Source: Paenibacillus sp. FSL R5-0766
Lineage (GTDB): Bacteria > Bacillota > Bacilli > Paenibacillales > Paenibacillaceae
Direction: 5' to 3'
NCBI RefSeq assembly: GCF_037971845.1
Contig: NZ_CP150227.1
Location: 3,348,001-3,412,000 of the forward strand
DNA length: 64,000 nt
The notes below the pieces were generated by a model, which saw only the letters and a program-made list of their open reading frames with translations, did no database searches and was not told the DNA's origin. Shown piece after piece: positions 45,359-54,883 of this stretch (positions are counted from its first letter, which is position 1; each line of letters opens with the position of its first letter). The translations under genes and the position numbers were made by a program.

Positions 45359-46474
45359 ATGTACAAGGTCATTGTCGCGGATGATGAGCCGTTTATGCTA
45401 GAAGGATGGAGAACGATGATTGACTGGCAAGCTTGTGGATATGAACTTTGCGGAACGGCAACGGATGGGGAGGAAGCACTTGCTTTATTCAACTCGGTTG
45501 AACCGGATCTTGTCGTCACTGATATTCAAATGCCTGTTATGGATGGTCTTGGTTTGATTCACACCTTGCGAGAAGATCTCGCCTATACCTCTAAAATCGT
45601 TATCGTTACAGGATACTCGGATTTTAATTACGCGAAGCAAGCCATACGGTATCAGGTCGATCAGTATGTGCTTAAACCTCTTGTTCCCGAGGAAATTCAT
45701 CAAATCCTTATGGAAATGATTGAACCTCTGGACAAACGCAGAAATGAGCAAAAACAGCAAAATGGAGTCATGGTTACAGATGAAGCCTATGACAATCATC
45801 TTAATGAATATCGGATAAGCGAAGAATATAATTTAGAGCAAATGATGAACATCTCCAAAGAGATCTTGGCGTTGATTGAAGCAGAAAACACGTATTCCAT
45901 CGATATTGCAGTGAGTGCACTGTTAGAGAAGAGTGAGAAAGCAGAGGTATCGCTGGAATGGATACATCATGTCATTCGATATATCCATGGGGAGTTGCTA
46001 CGAAAATATGGAAAAAGAGAGGGTTGCAGAGAAATACTATGTGAAAAAGAATGGCATGCGGCTGCGAGCTGGTCTTCCGGCACATTGCAAGACTTGTGTG
46101 CTCGACTGTCCAAGCAACTTTCCCAGTCTGAATTGAAGCAAAAGACGGGTACGGGAGTGCTGGTTTCAGAAGCAGTGAATGAATTGAAGCAACACTATCG
46201 AAGTAAAATTAAATTACAAGATGTAGCTAATCGAATTCACGTGAATTCTGCCTACCTGGGTCAACAGTTCAAGCGGGAGATGGGGGTCAGTTTCAGTGAC
46301 TATGTGCACCAGCTTCGTGTTGAGGAGGCCCGTAAACTCCTGCGACGTACCAATATGAAGATCACTGACATTGCATTCAGGCTAGGATATCATGATGCTG
46401 AATATTTCACCCAAAAGTTCAGAGCGCATACAGGGGAGCTTCCGTCAGTCTATAAAAACAAAAACCAAGGGTGA
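45359..46474 (+). CDS. YesN-type response regulator 1
   Basis: 371 residues; ATG behind AGAGAGGTGAG. Receiver with VADDEP, phospho-Asp in VVTDIQMPVMDG (about 54) and Lys in YVLKPLV (about 104); C-terminal AraC pair (LQDVANRIHVNSAYLGQQF, ITDIAFRLGYHDAEYFTQKF). Shorter than the usual 500-residue YesN. The kinase gene begins four bases after it. With the kinase and the second regulator it precedes a xylo-oligosaccharide-type importer. Confidence 0.94.
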   Translation: MYKVIVADDEPFMLEGWRTMIDWQACGYELCGTATDGEEALALFNSVEPDLVVTDIQMPVMDGLGLIHTLREDLAYTSKIVIVTGYSDFNYAKQAIRYQVDQYVLKPLVPEEIHQILMEMIEPLDKRRNEQKQQNGVMVTDEAYDNHLNEYRISEEYNLEQMMNISKEILALIEAENTYSIDIAVSALLEKSEKAEVSLEWIHHVIRYIHGELLRKYGKREGCREILCEKEWHAAASWSSGTLQDLCARLSKQLSQSELKQKTGTGVLVSEAVNELKQHYRSKIKLQDVANRIHVNSAYLGQQFKREMGVSFSDYVHQLRVEEARKLLRRTNMKITDIAFRLGYHDAEYFTQKFRAHTGELPSVYKNKNQG

Positions 46475-46478
46475 TCAT

Positions 46479-48260
46479 ATGCGTCATAAATTCTGGATGT
46501 TCCGTAAGGTTAATGATATTCCTCTCCGATCCAAATTTCTGCTTATTTATGTACTTAGTATTCTCCTTCCTGTAATAACGATTAATATCTTCTTTTATCA
46601 ACGAACCTCTGCGGATATCAAGATTAGAGAACAGGAAAATCTGCGTAAATCCATCGACAGGGCTGCGGGGGAACTGCTTGGCATGATTGATGAGAGCGTT
46701 GCTCTGAGCCGAATTATTGCAGCGGACGATTCACTCTATGAGGCACTGGATCGGACCTATCACTCCCCCGTTGATTATTACAACGTGTACCATGCATTCC
46801 TGCGAGATAAATTAACACGGTATATGTCAGCGAATATTCTGGAGGTGCGTATCTATACGGATAACGATACCATTCAGACGGGCAGTCATTATATCGTGAT
46901 GAAAGACAAGAATGTACTCCCTGGATTGAAACAGCTGAAATCCACCAGTGGGGGCATTCTTGTCGTTGATTATATTGAGCCATCCGGATTTAACGCGGGA
47001 AGAAGAATCAGTGTGATTGGCAAAATGGATACCTATACTTCCTATGCCAATTACAACAAGTATTCCAAGATTGATCTGGAACTGAGCCGGGTGTATAGCA
47101 TTTTAAATCGTGAATCAGACAGTCTTCAGCTGCGTCTGGTGGACAGCAACAATCGAACTGTCGTTTCAAGTGGGGAATTCAGCGAAACCGACTTATCCCC
47201 CCTTGATAATGAATCAATGCTCAAGGAATCTGGAGATTCTGCTTACACGCTCGAAAAATCGTTGGGGAATCTAGCCTACCTAAAGGGTTGGAAATTGATT
47301 GGAGTTGCCGATACGCGTCACCTTGACCATCTGCTGCAAGAAGCCTTTAAGTCAATTCTGGGGTTGCTTGCATTAAGTATCGTGGTCCCCTCTGTATTGA
47401 TCTATATTATTTTGCGTTCCTACCACTATCGGATTCGCAAGTTATCCAGACATATGGAGAAGGTTCGTAACGAACGATTCGATCTCATTGAAATTCACGA
47501 AGGCCGCGACGAAATTGGCGGGCTTATTCGTACATTTAACATCATGATTGGTAAAATTCATACGCTGATTAATGACGTATATAAACTGGAAATCCGTCAA
47601 AAAGATCTGGAGCTGGATCAAGTGAGGACTGAATTGTCCATGCTCCAGAGTCAGATGAATCCCCATTTTTTATTTAACACATTGAATGCCTTGCTGGTCG
47701 TTAGTACAAAGAATGGATATACAGAAGTAATTGAGATTATCAAAAGTCTGTCCAAGTTGATGAGACAGTTGCTCAGTCATTCTGACAATCTGATTCCTTT
47801 GCAAGAAGAGCTGCAATTTACGAATCTTTATCTCCAGATTGAGAAGTTTCGCTTTGGAGAGCTGTTCGATTACACCTTCGAGGTTGATCCTGATGCAGCT
47901 TCGTTGCTCATTCCCCGAATGAGTATTCAACCGCTCGTCGAAAATGCCTGTAAACACGGCTTGCAGGCGCGAAAAAATGGAAGAGAGATCAAGATAACGG
48001 CGAGACGAAACGCTTCTGAACTGGTTATTCAGGTGATCGATAATGGAATCGGTATGGATGCAGGGAGACTAACCGAGCTCCTGCGAGATATTCGTTCTGA
48101 AAGACCTCGGAACGGCGAGCATGTAGGACTTCGTAATGTCTACCGCAGGTTGGAACTCTTTTATGAAGGAAATGCAATATTTGATCTAAGCAGTGTACCT
48201 GGAAAGGAAACCATTGCAGGGTACCGTATACCGATCTCCAAGCTGGAACAGAGGAAATAG
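46479..48260 (+). CDS. YesM-type sensor histidine kinase
   Basis: 593 residues from the ATG behind AAGGGTGA; the frame is open for 29 codons upstream, inside the previous gene. Membrane helices about 20-42 (FLLIYVLSILLPVITINIFF) and 320-343 (LLALSIVVPSVLIYIIL), extracellular sensor between, HAMP, QSQMNPHFLFNTLNAL (phospho-His about 395), N-box VENACKHG, G1 box VIDNGIGMD and lid HVGLRNVYRRLE, all canonical. It senses an extracellular sugar signal and passes phosphate to one or both neighbouring regulators. Confidence 0.94.
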   Translation: MRHKFWMFRKVNDIPLRSKFLLIYVLSILLPVITINIFFYQRTSADIKIREQENLRKSIDRAAGELLGMIDESVALSRIIAADDSLYEALDRTYHSPVDYYNVYHAFLRDKLTRYMSANILEVRIYTDNDTIQTGSHYIVMKDKNVLPGLKQLKSTSGGILVVDYIEPSGFNAGRRISVIGKMDTYTSYANYNKYSKIDLELSRVYSILNRESDSLQLRLVDSNNRTVVSSGEFSETDLSPLDNESMLKESGDSAYTLEKSLGNLAYLKGWKLIGVADTRHLDHLLQEAFKSILGLLALSIVVPSVLIYIILRSYHYRIRKLSRHMEKVRNERFDLIEIHEGRDEIGGLIRTFNIMIGKIHTLINDVYKLEIRQKDLELDQVRTELSMLQSQMNPHFLFNTLNALLVVSTKNGYTEVIEIIKSLSKLMRQLLSHSDNLIPLQEELQFTNLYLQIEKFRFGELFDYTFEVDPDAASLLIPRMSIQPLVENACKHGLQARKNGREIKITARRNASELVIQVIDNGIGMDAGRLTELLRDIRSERPRNGEHVGLRNVYRRLELFYEGNAIFDLSSVPGKETIAGYRIPISKLEQRK

Positions 48261-48273
48261 GAGGTAAACTCTC

Positions 48274-49815
48274 ATGTACAAAGTACTGTTAGTCGATGAT
48301 GAACCGTATGCCATTGAAGGGTTACAGCTTCTGATCAATTGGGAAAAGTATGGTTTTGAAATCAAAGGTGTGTGCGCCAACGGGGAGGAAGCCATTCGGA
48401 TGATGGAACAATATCGACCTGATCTCGTGGTGACAGACATTCGTATGCCAGTGATGAATGGGCTGGAACTTGTAGAAGAAGCACGACGATTGGAACATGA
48501 GTCTGTGCTGTTTGTCATCACGAGTGGATACAGTGACTTTAATTATGCCAGACAAGCTATTCGATTAGGTGTCTCCAATTATTTAACCAAACCGGTTGAC
48601 AGTACAGAAGCAGAGGATATGTTGGTCCGTCTCCGTATGCAATTACAGGAGCGTGAAACCCAGGAGCGTATACGGGAACATGCAAACGAGCAAAGGATCA
48701 AAGCGTTTTTGACTGCACTGATTAAGGATAAGCAAAATATATCGGAGGAGGAGATGTCGGAGTTCTTTCCTCGTTTAAACAAGTTCCATTGGGCATACCT
48801 GCGGATAGCCTTTCAGGGAGATATTCAGGAAGTCTGTTCAGTAGTTGAACAAACGGCTGAAGAAACAACTTCCTGTTATGTGATAGATAGAACAAGAGAC
48901 TCATTGGGACTTGTATGGGGGGAGGAAACGAATAATAGAAATGAGACGTTTGAAGCAATTAAAGCTTTTACCCAGCGTTTGATGAACAATATGCAACATA
49001 ACGGCTGCGGAGATATTCATATCGCGGTTGGATTAACGGTCAACAAACTGGAGCATTTATCTGAATCCTTCCGCTCCGCTCAGGAAGTTGGGCGTTATTT
49101 GTTTTTTAATCAAGAGCGTCTTTTGTTTGCCGAAGATATTCAGCTGGAGAATTGGCAGTTTGATCCGGAAACGCTATCAGAAGTGGACCATATTTGCGAT
49201 TTGCTTGAAAACGGTTCTGTAGAGGAACTCTCGTCTGCAATTCGGAGTGCTTTTGAACTGTTTGTACAGATGAAGGCTGCGCCAGAGATTGTACATATTT
49301 TCTCTAACCATATTATATTCCGCGGACTGTCCCTGTGTAGAGAATTAGGAGGAGAACCTAATGCTCTAATGAATGAATTGGCGAGCGGAATTCTGGAGAA
49401 GGGCCATCGAAATATAGAAGAGGTTGCTAACACTCTGGAACATTTCTGTTTGCAATGCAAGTCAGAACTGGCTATTTTCCGGGAGAGACAAATGGGTGGC
49501 ATCCAGGCGACGGTTGCTGAATATGTGCAGATGCATTACAGGGAGACATTTACGATCCAGGAGCTCGCAGAACGATTCTACGTGAATCCTGTCCATTTAG
49601 GGCAATCCTTTTTGCGAAAGTATGGTAAGGGTGTAATTGAGGTAGTACATGATCTAAGAATGGAAGAAGCGAAGCGTCTGCTCCAGCAGACGAATCAAAC
49701 ATCAAGTGCGATTGCAGAGCAGGTAGGGTACCGCAGTTACCAGCATTTTCTCAGACACTTCGAAAAACGAACAGCCATGAAACCAGTAGAATACAGGCAA
49801 AAGTATGCGAATTGA
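48274..49815 (+). CDS. YesN-type response regulator 2
   Basis: 513 residues; ATG behind AGGAGG, 13 bases after the kinase. Receiver with VDDEP, phospho-Asp in VVTDIRMPVMNG (about 54), Lys in YLTKPVD (about 104). A middle region of about 250 residues, then the AraC pair (IQELAERFYVNPVHLGQSF, SSAIAEQVGYRSYQHFLRHF). It is followed by the binding-protein gene at 49955, its likely target. Two receivers for one kinase in a single operon suggests a branched output. Confidence 0.94.
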   Translation: MYKVLLVDDEPYAIEGLQLLINWEKYGFEIKGVCANGEEAIRMMEQYRPDLVVTDIRMPVMNGLELVEEARRLEHESVLFVITSGYSDFNYARQAIRLGVSNYLTKPVDSTEAEDMLVRLRMQLQERETQERIREHANEQRIKAFLTALIKDKQNISEEEMSEFFPRLNKFHWAYLRIAFQGDIQEVCSVVEQTAEETTSCYVIDRTRDSLGLVWGEETNNRNETFEAIKAFTQRLMNNMQHNGCGDIHIAVGLTVNKLEHLSESFRSAQEVGRYLFFNQERLLFAEDIQLENWQFDPETLSEVDHICDLLENGSVEELSSAIRSAFELFVQMKAAPEIVHIFSNHIIFRGLSLCRELGGEPNALMNELASGILEKGHRNIEEVANTLEHFCLQCKSELAIFRERQMGGIQATVAEYVQMHYRETFTIQELAERFYVNPVHLGQSFLRKYGKGVIEVVHDLRMEEAKRLLQQTNQTSSAIAEQVGYRSYQHFLRHFEKRTAMKPVEYRQKYAN

Positions 49816-49887
49816 TCGATGAAAAAGAAGAACCCCTCCTGAATAAGACCTACAATTACAGGGGGGTAGACCTTAAATGTATATATT

Positions 49888-49902
49888 TTGTAACCGCATA
49901 CA
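49888..49902 (+). promoter_or_regulatory. cre site (perfect consensus) before the xylo-oligosaccharide importer
   Basis: TTGTAACCGCATACA fits WTGNAANCGNWWNCA at all 15 positions, 53 bases before the binding-protein start. Confidence 0.6.
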
Positions 49903-49954
49903 TTTCTTCATACTAAAAACAGTAAGACATACCACTTCCAAGGAGGGCAAGTAC

Positions 49955-51610
49955 ATGGGGGGACTTAAGAAAAAGAAGCTTTGGGGTTCCGTATCACTCG
50001 TTCTGGCTTTGAGTTTGGCACTTGCAGGATGCAGCGGTGACAATGAGAAAGCGACTACAAAGGATGGGAAAGAGGTACTGAACATCACGGCCTTTATCGG
50101 AACGCCAAATCAGGCGCCAGCTAAAGATAACCGAATCTACAAGAAGATCCAGGATGAACTCGGCGTTAATCTTGAGATGGAGTTTCTTGTGGGTGATCTT
50201 CAACAGAAGCTCGGCGTTATGATTGCCGGAGGCGATTTCCCGGATCTGATCACAGCAGACACCAAGTTGGTCTCAGCGGGTGCGGTTATTCCGCTCGAAG
50301 ATCTCATTGAAGAGCATGCACCTAATCTGAAGAAACATTTCGGTAAAGACTGGAACCGGATGAAAGATTCCAGTGACGGACATATTTACTGGTTGCCTAA
50401 CTATGGAGTGTATACAGGGGAGTTCATTAGTAACTATTATTCTGGTCCTGCATTCTGGATCCAAAAGTCCATACTGAAGGATGCCGGGTACCCAACTCCT
50501 AAAACGTTGGATGATTTCACAACGTTGGTCCGTGATTATGCAGCCAAGAATCCAACGATTGATGGTCAACCGACGATCGGTTTCACTACATTGGCTTCAG
50601 ACTGGCGGACGTTCCCTTTGCTTAACCCACCTGAACATCTTACGGGTCACCCCAACGACGGGGGCGTAGTCGTAGATGATAGTGGAGTCGCAACCGTGTT
50701 TGCCGACAAAGATATCTCCAAACGGTATTATAAAGAACTAAACAATCTGTACAACGAGGGATTGCTGGATAAAGAAGCCTTTGTTCAGAACTACGATCAA
50801 TATCTGGCCAAAATTTCTTCGGGACGTGTGCTTAGTATGTTCGACCAGCACTGGAATTTCCAAGCCGGCGAAGACCCACTCGTAGCACAGGGGAAAATTG
50901 GCCAGACATACGTAGGCTTCCCGCTTGTCTATGATACAAGTATCACAGATCATTATCTGGATCGTCCGGTCATTAACTTGAACAATGGTTTTGGTATCAG
51001 TAAAGATGCCGAAGACCCTGTCGCACTCATCAAATTCCTCGATAAGCTTATGGACGAGAAGTACCAGAAGCTCTTGTCATGGGGTGAAGAGGGTGTAGAC
51101 TATCAAGTCAATGAAGAGGGAAGATTCTATCGTACACCAGAGCAACGGACAGAGCAGGATGATCCAGCATGGAGATTGGTCAACAAAGCTGAAGGTTTCT
51201 ACGCTGCTGCACCGAAGCTCGAAGGAACATTTGAAGATGGCAATGCAATTGGAGCGATCAACCAACCTGAGGAATTCTATGACAACCTCAAACCGGAAGA
51301 TAAAGAACTTCTGGATGCATATGGCTTCAAAACGTGGAGTGACTTCTTCTCTCCTGCACCAGAAAATCCAGTGTACTATCCAGCATGGCAGGTCGATCTG
51401 AAAGAAGGCTCTGATGCTGCGGTAGCGAACAAACAAATGACAGACACCTCATTGAAATTCTTGCCTAAAGCAATCATGTCAAAACCGAATGAGTTCGATA
51501 ACATTTGGACTGAATACGTAGACGCTTACAAGAAGATCGATGTTAAATCCTATGAAGATCGGATTAATGAACAACTGAAATGGAGAATCGAGAACTGGTC
51601 TGTTAAATAA
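49955..51610 (+). CDS. ABC sugar-binding lipoprotein, LplA type
   Basis: 551 residues from the ATG behind AAGGAGGG; an ATG 26 codons upstream would give an implausible leader. Signal peptide with lipobox LALAGC. The body shares LIEEHAPNLKKHFG and KISSGRVLSMFDQHWNF with the orphan protein at 4264. The arrangement of kinase, regulator, LplA, LplB and YtcP recalls the aldouronate/xylo-oligosaccharide utilisation cluster described in xylanolytic Paenibacillus, so uptake of glucuronoxylan or xylan fragments is the best guess. A hairpin separates it from the permeases. Confidence 0.93.
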   Translation: MGGLKKKKLWGSVSLVLALSLALAGCSGDNEKATTKDGKEVLNITAFIGTPNQAPAKDNRIYKKIQDELGVNLEMEFLVGDLQQKLGVMIAGGDFPDLITADTKLVSAGAVIPLEDLIEEHAPNLKKHFGKDWNRMKDSSDGHIYWLPNYGVYTGEFISNYYSGPAFWIQKSILKDAGYPTPKTLDDFTTLVRDYAAKNPTIDGQPTIGFTTLASDWRTFPLLNPPEHLTGHPNDGGVVVDDSGVATVFADKDISKRYYKELNNLYNEGLLDKEAFVQNYDQYLAKISSGRVLSMFDQHWNFQAGEDPLVAQGKIGQTYVGFPLVYDTSITDHYLDRPVINLNNGFGISKDAEDPVALIKFLDKLMDEKYQKLLSWGEEGVDYQVNEEGRFYRTPEQRTEQDDPAWRLVNKAEGFYAAAPKLEGTFEDGNAIGAINQPEEFYDNLKPEDKELLDAYGFKTWSDFFSPAPENPVYYPAWQVDLKEGSDAAVANKQMTDTSLKFLPKAIMSKPNEFDNIWTEYVDAYKKIDVKSYEDRINEQLKWRIENWSVK

Positions 51611-51629
51611 AAAAATGCGGCAATGATTC

Positions 51630-51678
51630 TCTCGGAAGGTATCAACCAAAGGATTACTCAGGCGAGTGCCTTCCGAGA
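51630..51678 (+). promoter_or_regulatory. Intra-operon hairpin between binding protein and permeases
   Basis: Perfect ten-base arms TCTCGGAAGG / CCTTCCGAGA with a 29-base loop and no T-run, like the element at 17976. Likely stabilises the binding-protein mRNA. Confidence 0.6.
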
Positions 51679-51720
51679 CATCATGTTAAAGTCGCTGCAA
51701 GCCAATAGGAGGAGTGAAAG

Positions 51721-52686
51721 ATGGCGAACACGCCTGGAGCCATACCAGAGCAAACTACCCGTACAGTCGTTCCCAAAGCACCACTGTTAAAACGATTGCG
51801 CGGACAAAGACAACTCATGTTCATGTCATTGCCCATCGTTGCGTACATTCTCGTATTCTCGTATTATCCCATTTGGGGCTGGGTTATGGCCTTTCAGAAT
51901 TACAGTCCTGCGAAGAGTTTCACGCAGCAGGAATGGGTCGGGCTCAAACACTTTAAGTTTTTGCTAACAGACGATGCATTTCTTAACGTGCTTCGTAATA
52001 CCATTGCGATGAGCGTCATCAATATGGTGCTCGGATTTGCGACAGCAATTATATTTGCCATTTTACTTAATGAGATCAAACATAAGTTTTATAAACGAAC
52101 CATTCAAACAATTTCGTATTTACCTCACTTTCTCTCATGGATTATCGTGACAGGTATCGTTGCAAGTTCACTATCTGTAGATGGTGGGATTGTGAATGTG
52201 GTGCTCATGAAGCTGCATATCATTCAAGAACCTATCATGTGGCTTAGCGTTCCGGAATACTTCTGGGGCATTGTAGGCGCATCCCATGTATGGAAAGAAG
52301 TTGGCTGGAATGCCATTATTTATTTGGCGGCCATCACGTCTATCGATCCTTCCCTCTATGAAGCGGCAGAGATTGATGGTGCGAACCGATATAAGAAAAT
52401 GCTGTATGTGACCTTACCCGGAATCAAATCCATTGTTATCATTTTGCTGATCATGAATATGGGCTGGATTTTGGAAGCTGGATTCGAGGTTCAGTATCTG
52501 TTAGGTAATGGTGTGGTTGTCGACTGGTCACAGACGATAGATATATTTGTCCTGAAATACGGACTACAGATCGGGAATTATTCTTTGGCTACTGCGGCAG
52601 GTATCTTCAAAACAGTAGTTAGTATCACGCTGATCTTTGCGGCGAATTCAATTTCCAAACGGCTCGGGGAAGACCGATTAATATAA
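51721..52686 (+). CDS. ABC sugar permease, LplB type
   Basis: 321 residues; ATG behind AGGAGGAG. Six helices starting MFMSLPIVAYILVFSYYPIW; docking loop EAAEIDGANRYKKMLYVTLP. Works with the YtcP-type permease 12 bases downstream and the LplA-type binding protein upstream. Confidence 0.94.
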   Translation: MANTPGAIPEQTTRTVVPKAPLLKRLRGQRQLMFMSLPIVAYILVFSYYPIWGWVMAFQNYSPAKSFTQQEWVGLKHFKFLLTDDAFLNVLRNTIAMSVINMVLGFATAIIFAILLNEIKHKFYKRTIQTISYLPHFLSWIIVTGIVASSLSVDGGIVNVVLMKLHIIQEPIMWLSVPEYFWGIVGASHVWKEVGWNAIIYLAAITSIDPSLYEAAEIDGANRYKKMLYVTLPGIKSIVIILLIMNMGWILEAGFEVQYLLGNGVVVDWSQTIDIFVLKYGLQIGNYSLATAAGIFKTVVSITLIFAANSISKRLGEDRLI

Positions 52687-52698
52687 GGGGGACTAGAG

Positions 52699-53601
52699 AT
52701 GGGAATCAATAAATCTCGGCTTGAACCGATTGTCTTCCATACGTTAAATGGTATACTGATGATCGCAATCGCGATTGTTACCCTGTATCCGTTTGTGAAT
52801 ACACTCGCCGTATCATTCAATGCCGGTAATGACACCATCCGGGGTGGGATTTATCTGTGGCCTCGGGTATGGACAGATCAAAACTACAGAGCAGTATTTG
52901 CAGGAGGGACCATCTTCAGCGCCTTTGGTATATCTGTGGCGAGAACGGTTTTGGGGACAGTTTTAAGTCTATTCTTAACCTCCATGCTGGCTTACACACT
53001 AAGCCGAAAAGATTATATATTACGAAAGCCCATTACCATTACAGTTGTTCTTACGATGTATTTTAGTGCAGGTCTTATTCCAACCTACTTCCTAATGAAA
53101 GATTTGCATTTGTTAAACAACTTCCTGGTGTACATTATTCCTGGGCTGATCAGTGCCTTTAATATGATTGTTATTCGAACTTATATCCAGACACTACCGG
53201 AGGGATTGATCGAATCCGCCAAAATTGATGGTGCTGGAGATTTCAGAACATTCATTTCCATTATTCTACCGCTGTGCCAACCTGTTCTCGCTACTGTTGC
53301 ACTGTTCATTGCAGTCGGTCAATGGAACTCTTGGTTTGATACGTTTTTGTATGCATCTTCCAAACAAAACCTGAGCACGCTGCAATATGAGTTGATGAAA
53401 CTATTATCATCTTCTATGAATTCCAACAGCAGTGCAGCCGTGGCCAATGGTGCAGATCTTGGCGCTGCGCGTAACATGGTCACACCTGTATCTATTCGGG
53501 CAGCGATTACGATTGTTGCCGCATTACCGATCTTAGTCGTATATCCATTTTTGCAGAAGTATTTCGTTCATGGCTTGCAGCTTGGAGGGGTAAAAGAGTA
53601 A
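52699..53601 (+). CDS. ABC sugar permease, YtcP type
   Basis: 300 residues; ATG behind AAGGGGGA. Six helices; docking loop ESAKIDGAGDFRTFISIILP; ends YFVHGLQLGGVKE as is typical for the family. Last gene of the importer operon, followed by a terminator. Confidence 0.94.
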   Translation: MGINKSRLEPIVFHTLNGILMIAIAIVTLYPFVNTLAVSFNAGNDTIRGGIYLWPRVWTDQNYRAVFAGGTIFSAFGISVARTVLGTVLSLFLTSMLAYTLSRKDYILRKPITITVVLTMYFSAGLIPTYFLMKDLHLLNNFLVYIIPGLISAFNMIVIRTYIQTLPEGLIESAKIDGAGDFRTFISIILPLCQPVLATVALFIAVGQWNSWFDTFLYASSKQNLSTLQYELMKLLSSSMNSNSSAAVANGADLGAARNMVTPVSIRAAITIVAALPILVVYPFLQKYFVHGLQLGGVKE

Positions 53602-53629
53602 ACTTAATGCAGTTCCAGATAACCGATCA

Positions 53630-53657
53630 AAACGGTCACTAGGTGACCGTTTTTTTC
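53630..53657 (+). terminator. Terminator after importer operon
   Basis: Stem AACGGTCAC / GTGACCGTT with a three-base loop and seven T. Confidence 0.92.
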
Positions 53658-53723
53658 ATGTTTTTTTAACGACGGGCGGTAGTATGTCAATTGCACACGA
53701 ATCTAATTTATTCAATAATGTTG

Positions 53724-53751
53724 TTGACAATTAAATTAAAGTTACTATAAT
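53724..53751 (+). promoter_or_regulatory. Sigma-A promoter of the CheY-CheC-GGDEF operon
   Basis: Perfect -35 TTGACA and -10 TATAAT hexamers separated by 16 bases. Transcription should start near 53758, leaving a leader of about 125 bases. Confidence 0.85.
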
Positions 53752-53757
53752 TTATAT

Positions 53758-53883
53758 TTACTTGATTCACCAGTCAGTCTCTTTTCAGGGTGCCACTGCG
53801 CGCGAAAGCCCTATATCAAGAACTGTCCACAGCGCCTGACCATCCCGAGCTTTTACCATTTTATCAAGGAGACTGAAGAGAAA
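53758..53883 (+). promoter_or_regulatory. Structured leader that could mask the ribosome site
   Basis: CTTGAT (53761) can pair with ATCAAG (53815) around an AGGG / CCCT helix, and CAGTCTC (53775) is exactly complementary to GAGACTG (53869), which overlaps the AAGGAG ribosome site. CTTGAT can also pair with a second ATCAAG at 53863. Alternative pairings suggest translational control; no known riboswitch class was recognised. Confidence 0.4.
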
Positions 53884-54258
53884 ATGAAAGTATTAATTGT
53901 AGAAGACTCCATTTTCGTACAGAAATTGCTTACAAAGCTGATTGTTGATCATATTCCAGAATGCGAGATTCAGATTGCTAACAATGGAGAGCAAGGATAC
54001 AACCTATTTAAGGAATTTCAACCTGATTTTATAACCACCGACCTGCTGATGCCTGGTTTGAACGGACAAGAAATGCTTCGAATGATTCGAGAAACGGATA
54101 GCAATGTCAAAATTATTATCTTATCTGCAGATATTCAGAAGACAACTAGGGATGAAGTTGAAATGTTAGGCATTTCTGGTTTTTTGAATAAACCGTTAAC
54201 CGCCGAGAAGGCAACGACCATGATTCAACTGATTCAGGCGGCCTATCATGCTGAATGA
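53884..54258 (+). CDS. CheY-like single-domain response regulator
   Basis: 124 residues, receiver only: LIVEDS, phospho-Asp in ITTDLLMPGLNG (about 53), Thr/Ser position in IILSAD, Lys in GFLNKPL (about 104). All signalling residues are intact and there is no output domain, so it works by protein contact. It is first in an operon with a CheC-like phosphatase and a diguanylate cyclase; the CheC-like gene starts 11 bases before its stop codon ends. Confidence 0.93.
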   Translation: MKVLIVEDSIFVQKLLTKLIVDHIPECEIQIANNGEQGYNLFKEFQPDFITTDLLMPGLNGQEMLRMIRETDSNVKIIILSADIQKTTRDEVEMLGISGFLNKPLTAEKATTMIQLIQAAYHAE

Positions 54259-54883
54259 TTTACAGAAGGATTTGCTTACTGAACTAGTAAACGTTTACGT
54301 GGGACAAGCGGCTAACATGTTGTCAGAGATTGTAGACAAGCGTATCGTTTTGAATATTCCGGAAGTGGAACTAATCTCCATATCCGATGTTGATCCTGGA
54401 GATCGAAGATACAACATTTTCTTCAGTGAAGGTCACCTGTTTAGGTCATCCTTACAGTTTGGATACGAATTTCAGGGAAAAGCATTTCTGATGTTTCCTG
54501 TTGAGCAGGCTAAAGTATTGGCAAACATCTGTCTTGGAGAACTGGGTGAGAGCGTTATACCGAACGATCCGAACCTGATGGATACGGATTTGGACGTTTT
54601 GAAGGAAGTTAGCAATGTCCTGCTTAACGCCATTATTGGAGAATTCGGTAATTTCTTGGAGATCAAACTGGAATACGTCCTGCCTGATATTGAACTGATC
54701 TATGTCACCAATTCCGATCAACAAATATTGCTTCAGAATGAAGTCTATGTCCTGGTTTTACATACCTCGTTTTTACTTGCCGATACGGATGTGACAGGTA
54801 TCATTGTCATAGCATTAAGTATGAACTCCATATCAAGCCTGCTGGCCAAAATGGACGCTTTGTTGGAGGCGGACAATGGATAA
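54248..54883 (+). CDS. CheC-like phosphatase
   Basis: 211 residues. Both CheC active-site helices with the ExxN signature are visible: LLTELVNVYVGQAANML (about 8-24) and LKEVSNVLLNAIIGEFGN (about 117-134). CheC dephosphorylates CheY-type receivers, so its likely substrate is the protein encoded just upstream, whose gene it overlaps by 11 bases. The downstream cyclase gene overlaps it by eight bases. No other chemotaxis genes are nearby, so this looks like a private signalling set. Confidence 0.88.
   Translation: MLNDLQKDLLTELVNVYVGQAANMLSEIVDKRIVLNIPEVELISISDVDPGDRRYNIFFSEGHLFRSSLQFGYEFQGKAFLMFPVEQAKVLANICLGELGESVIPNDPNLMDTDLDVLKEVSNVLLNAIIGEFGNFLEIKLEYVLPDIELIYVTNSDQQILLQNEVYVLVLHTSFLLADTDVTGIIVIALSMNSISSLLAKMDALLEADNG

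Noticed and set aside
53758..53883. Cyclic di-GMP riboswitch in the leader
   Set aside because: The conserved GEMM-I bases could not be found, so only a generic structured leader is claimed.
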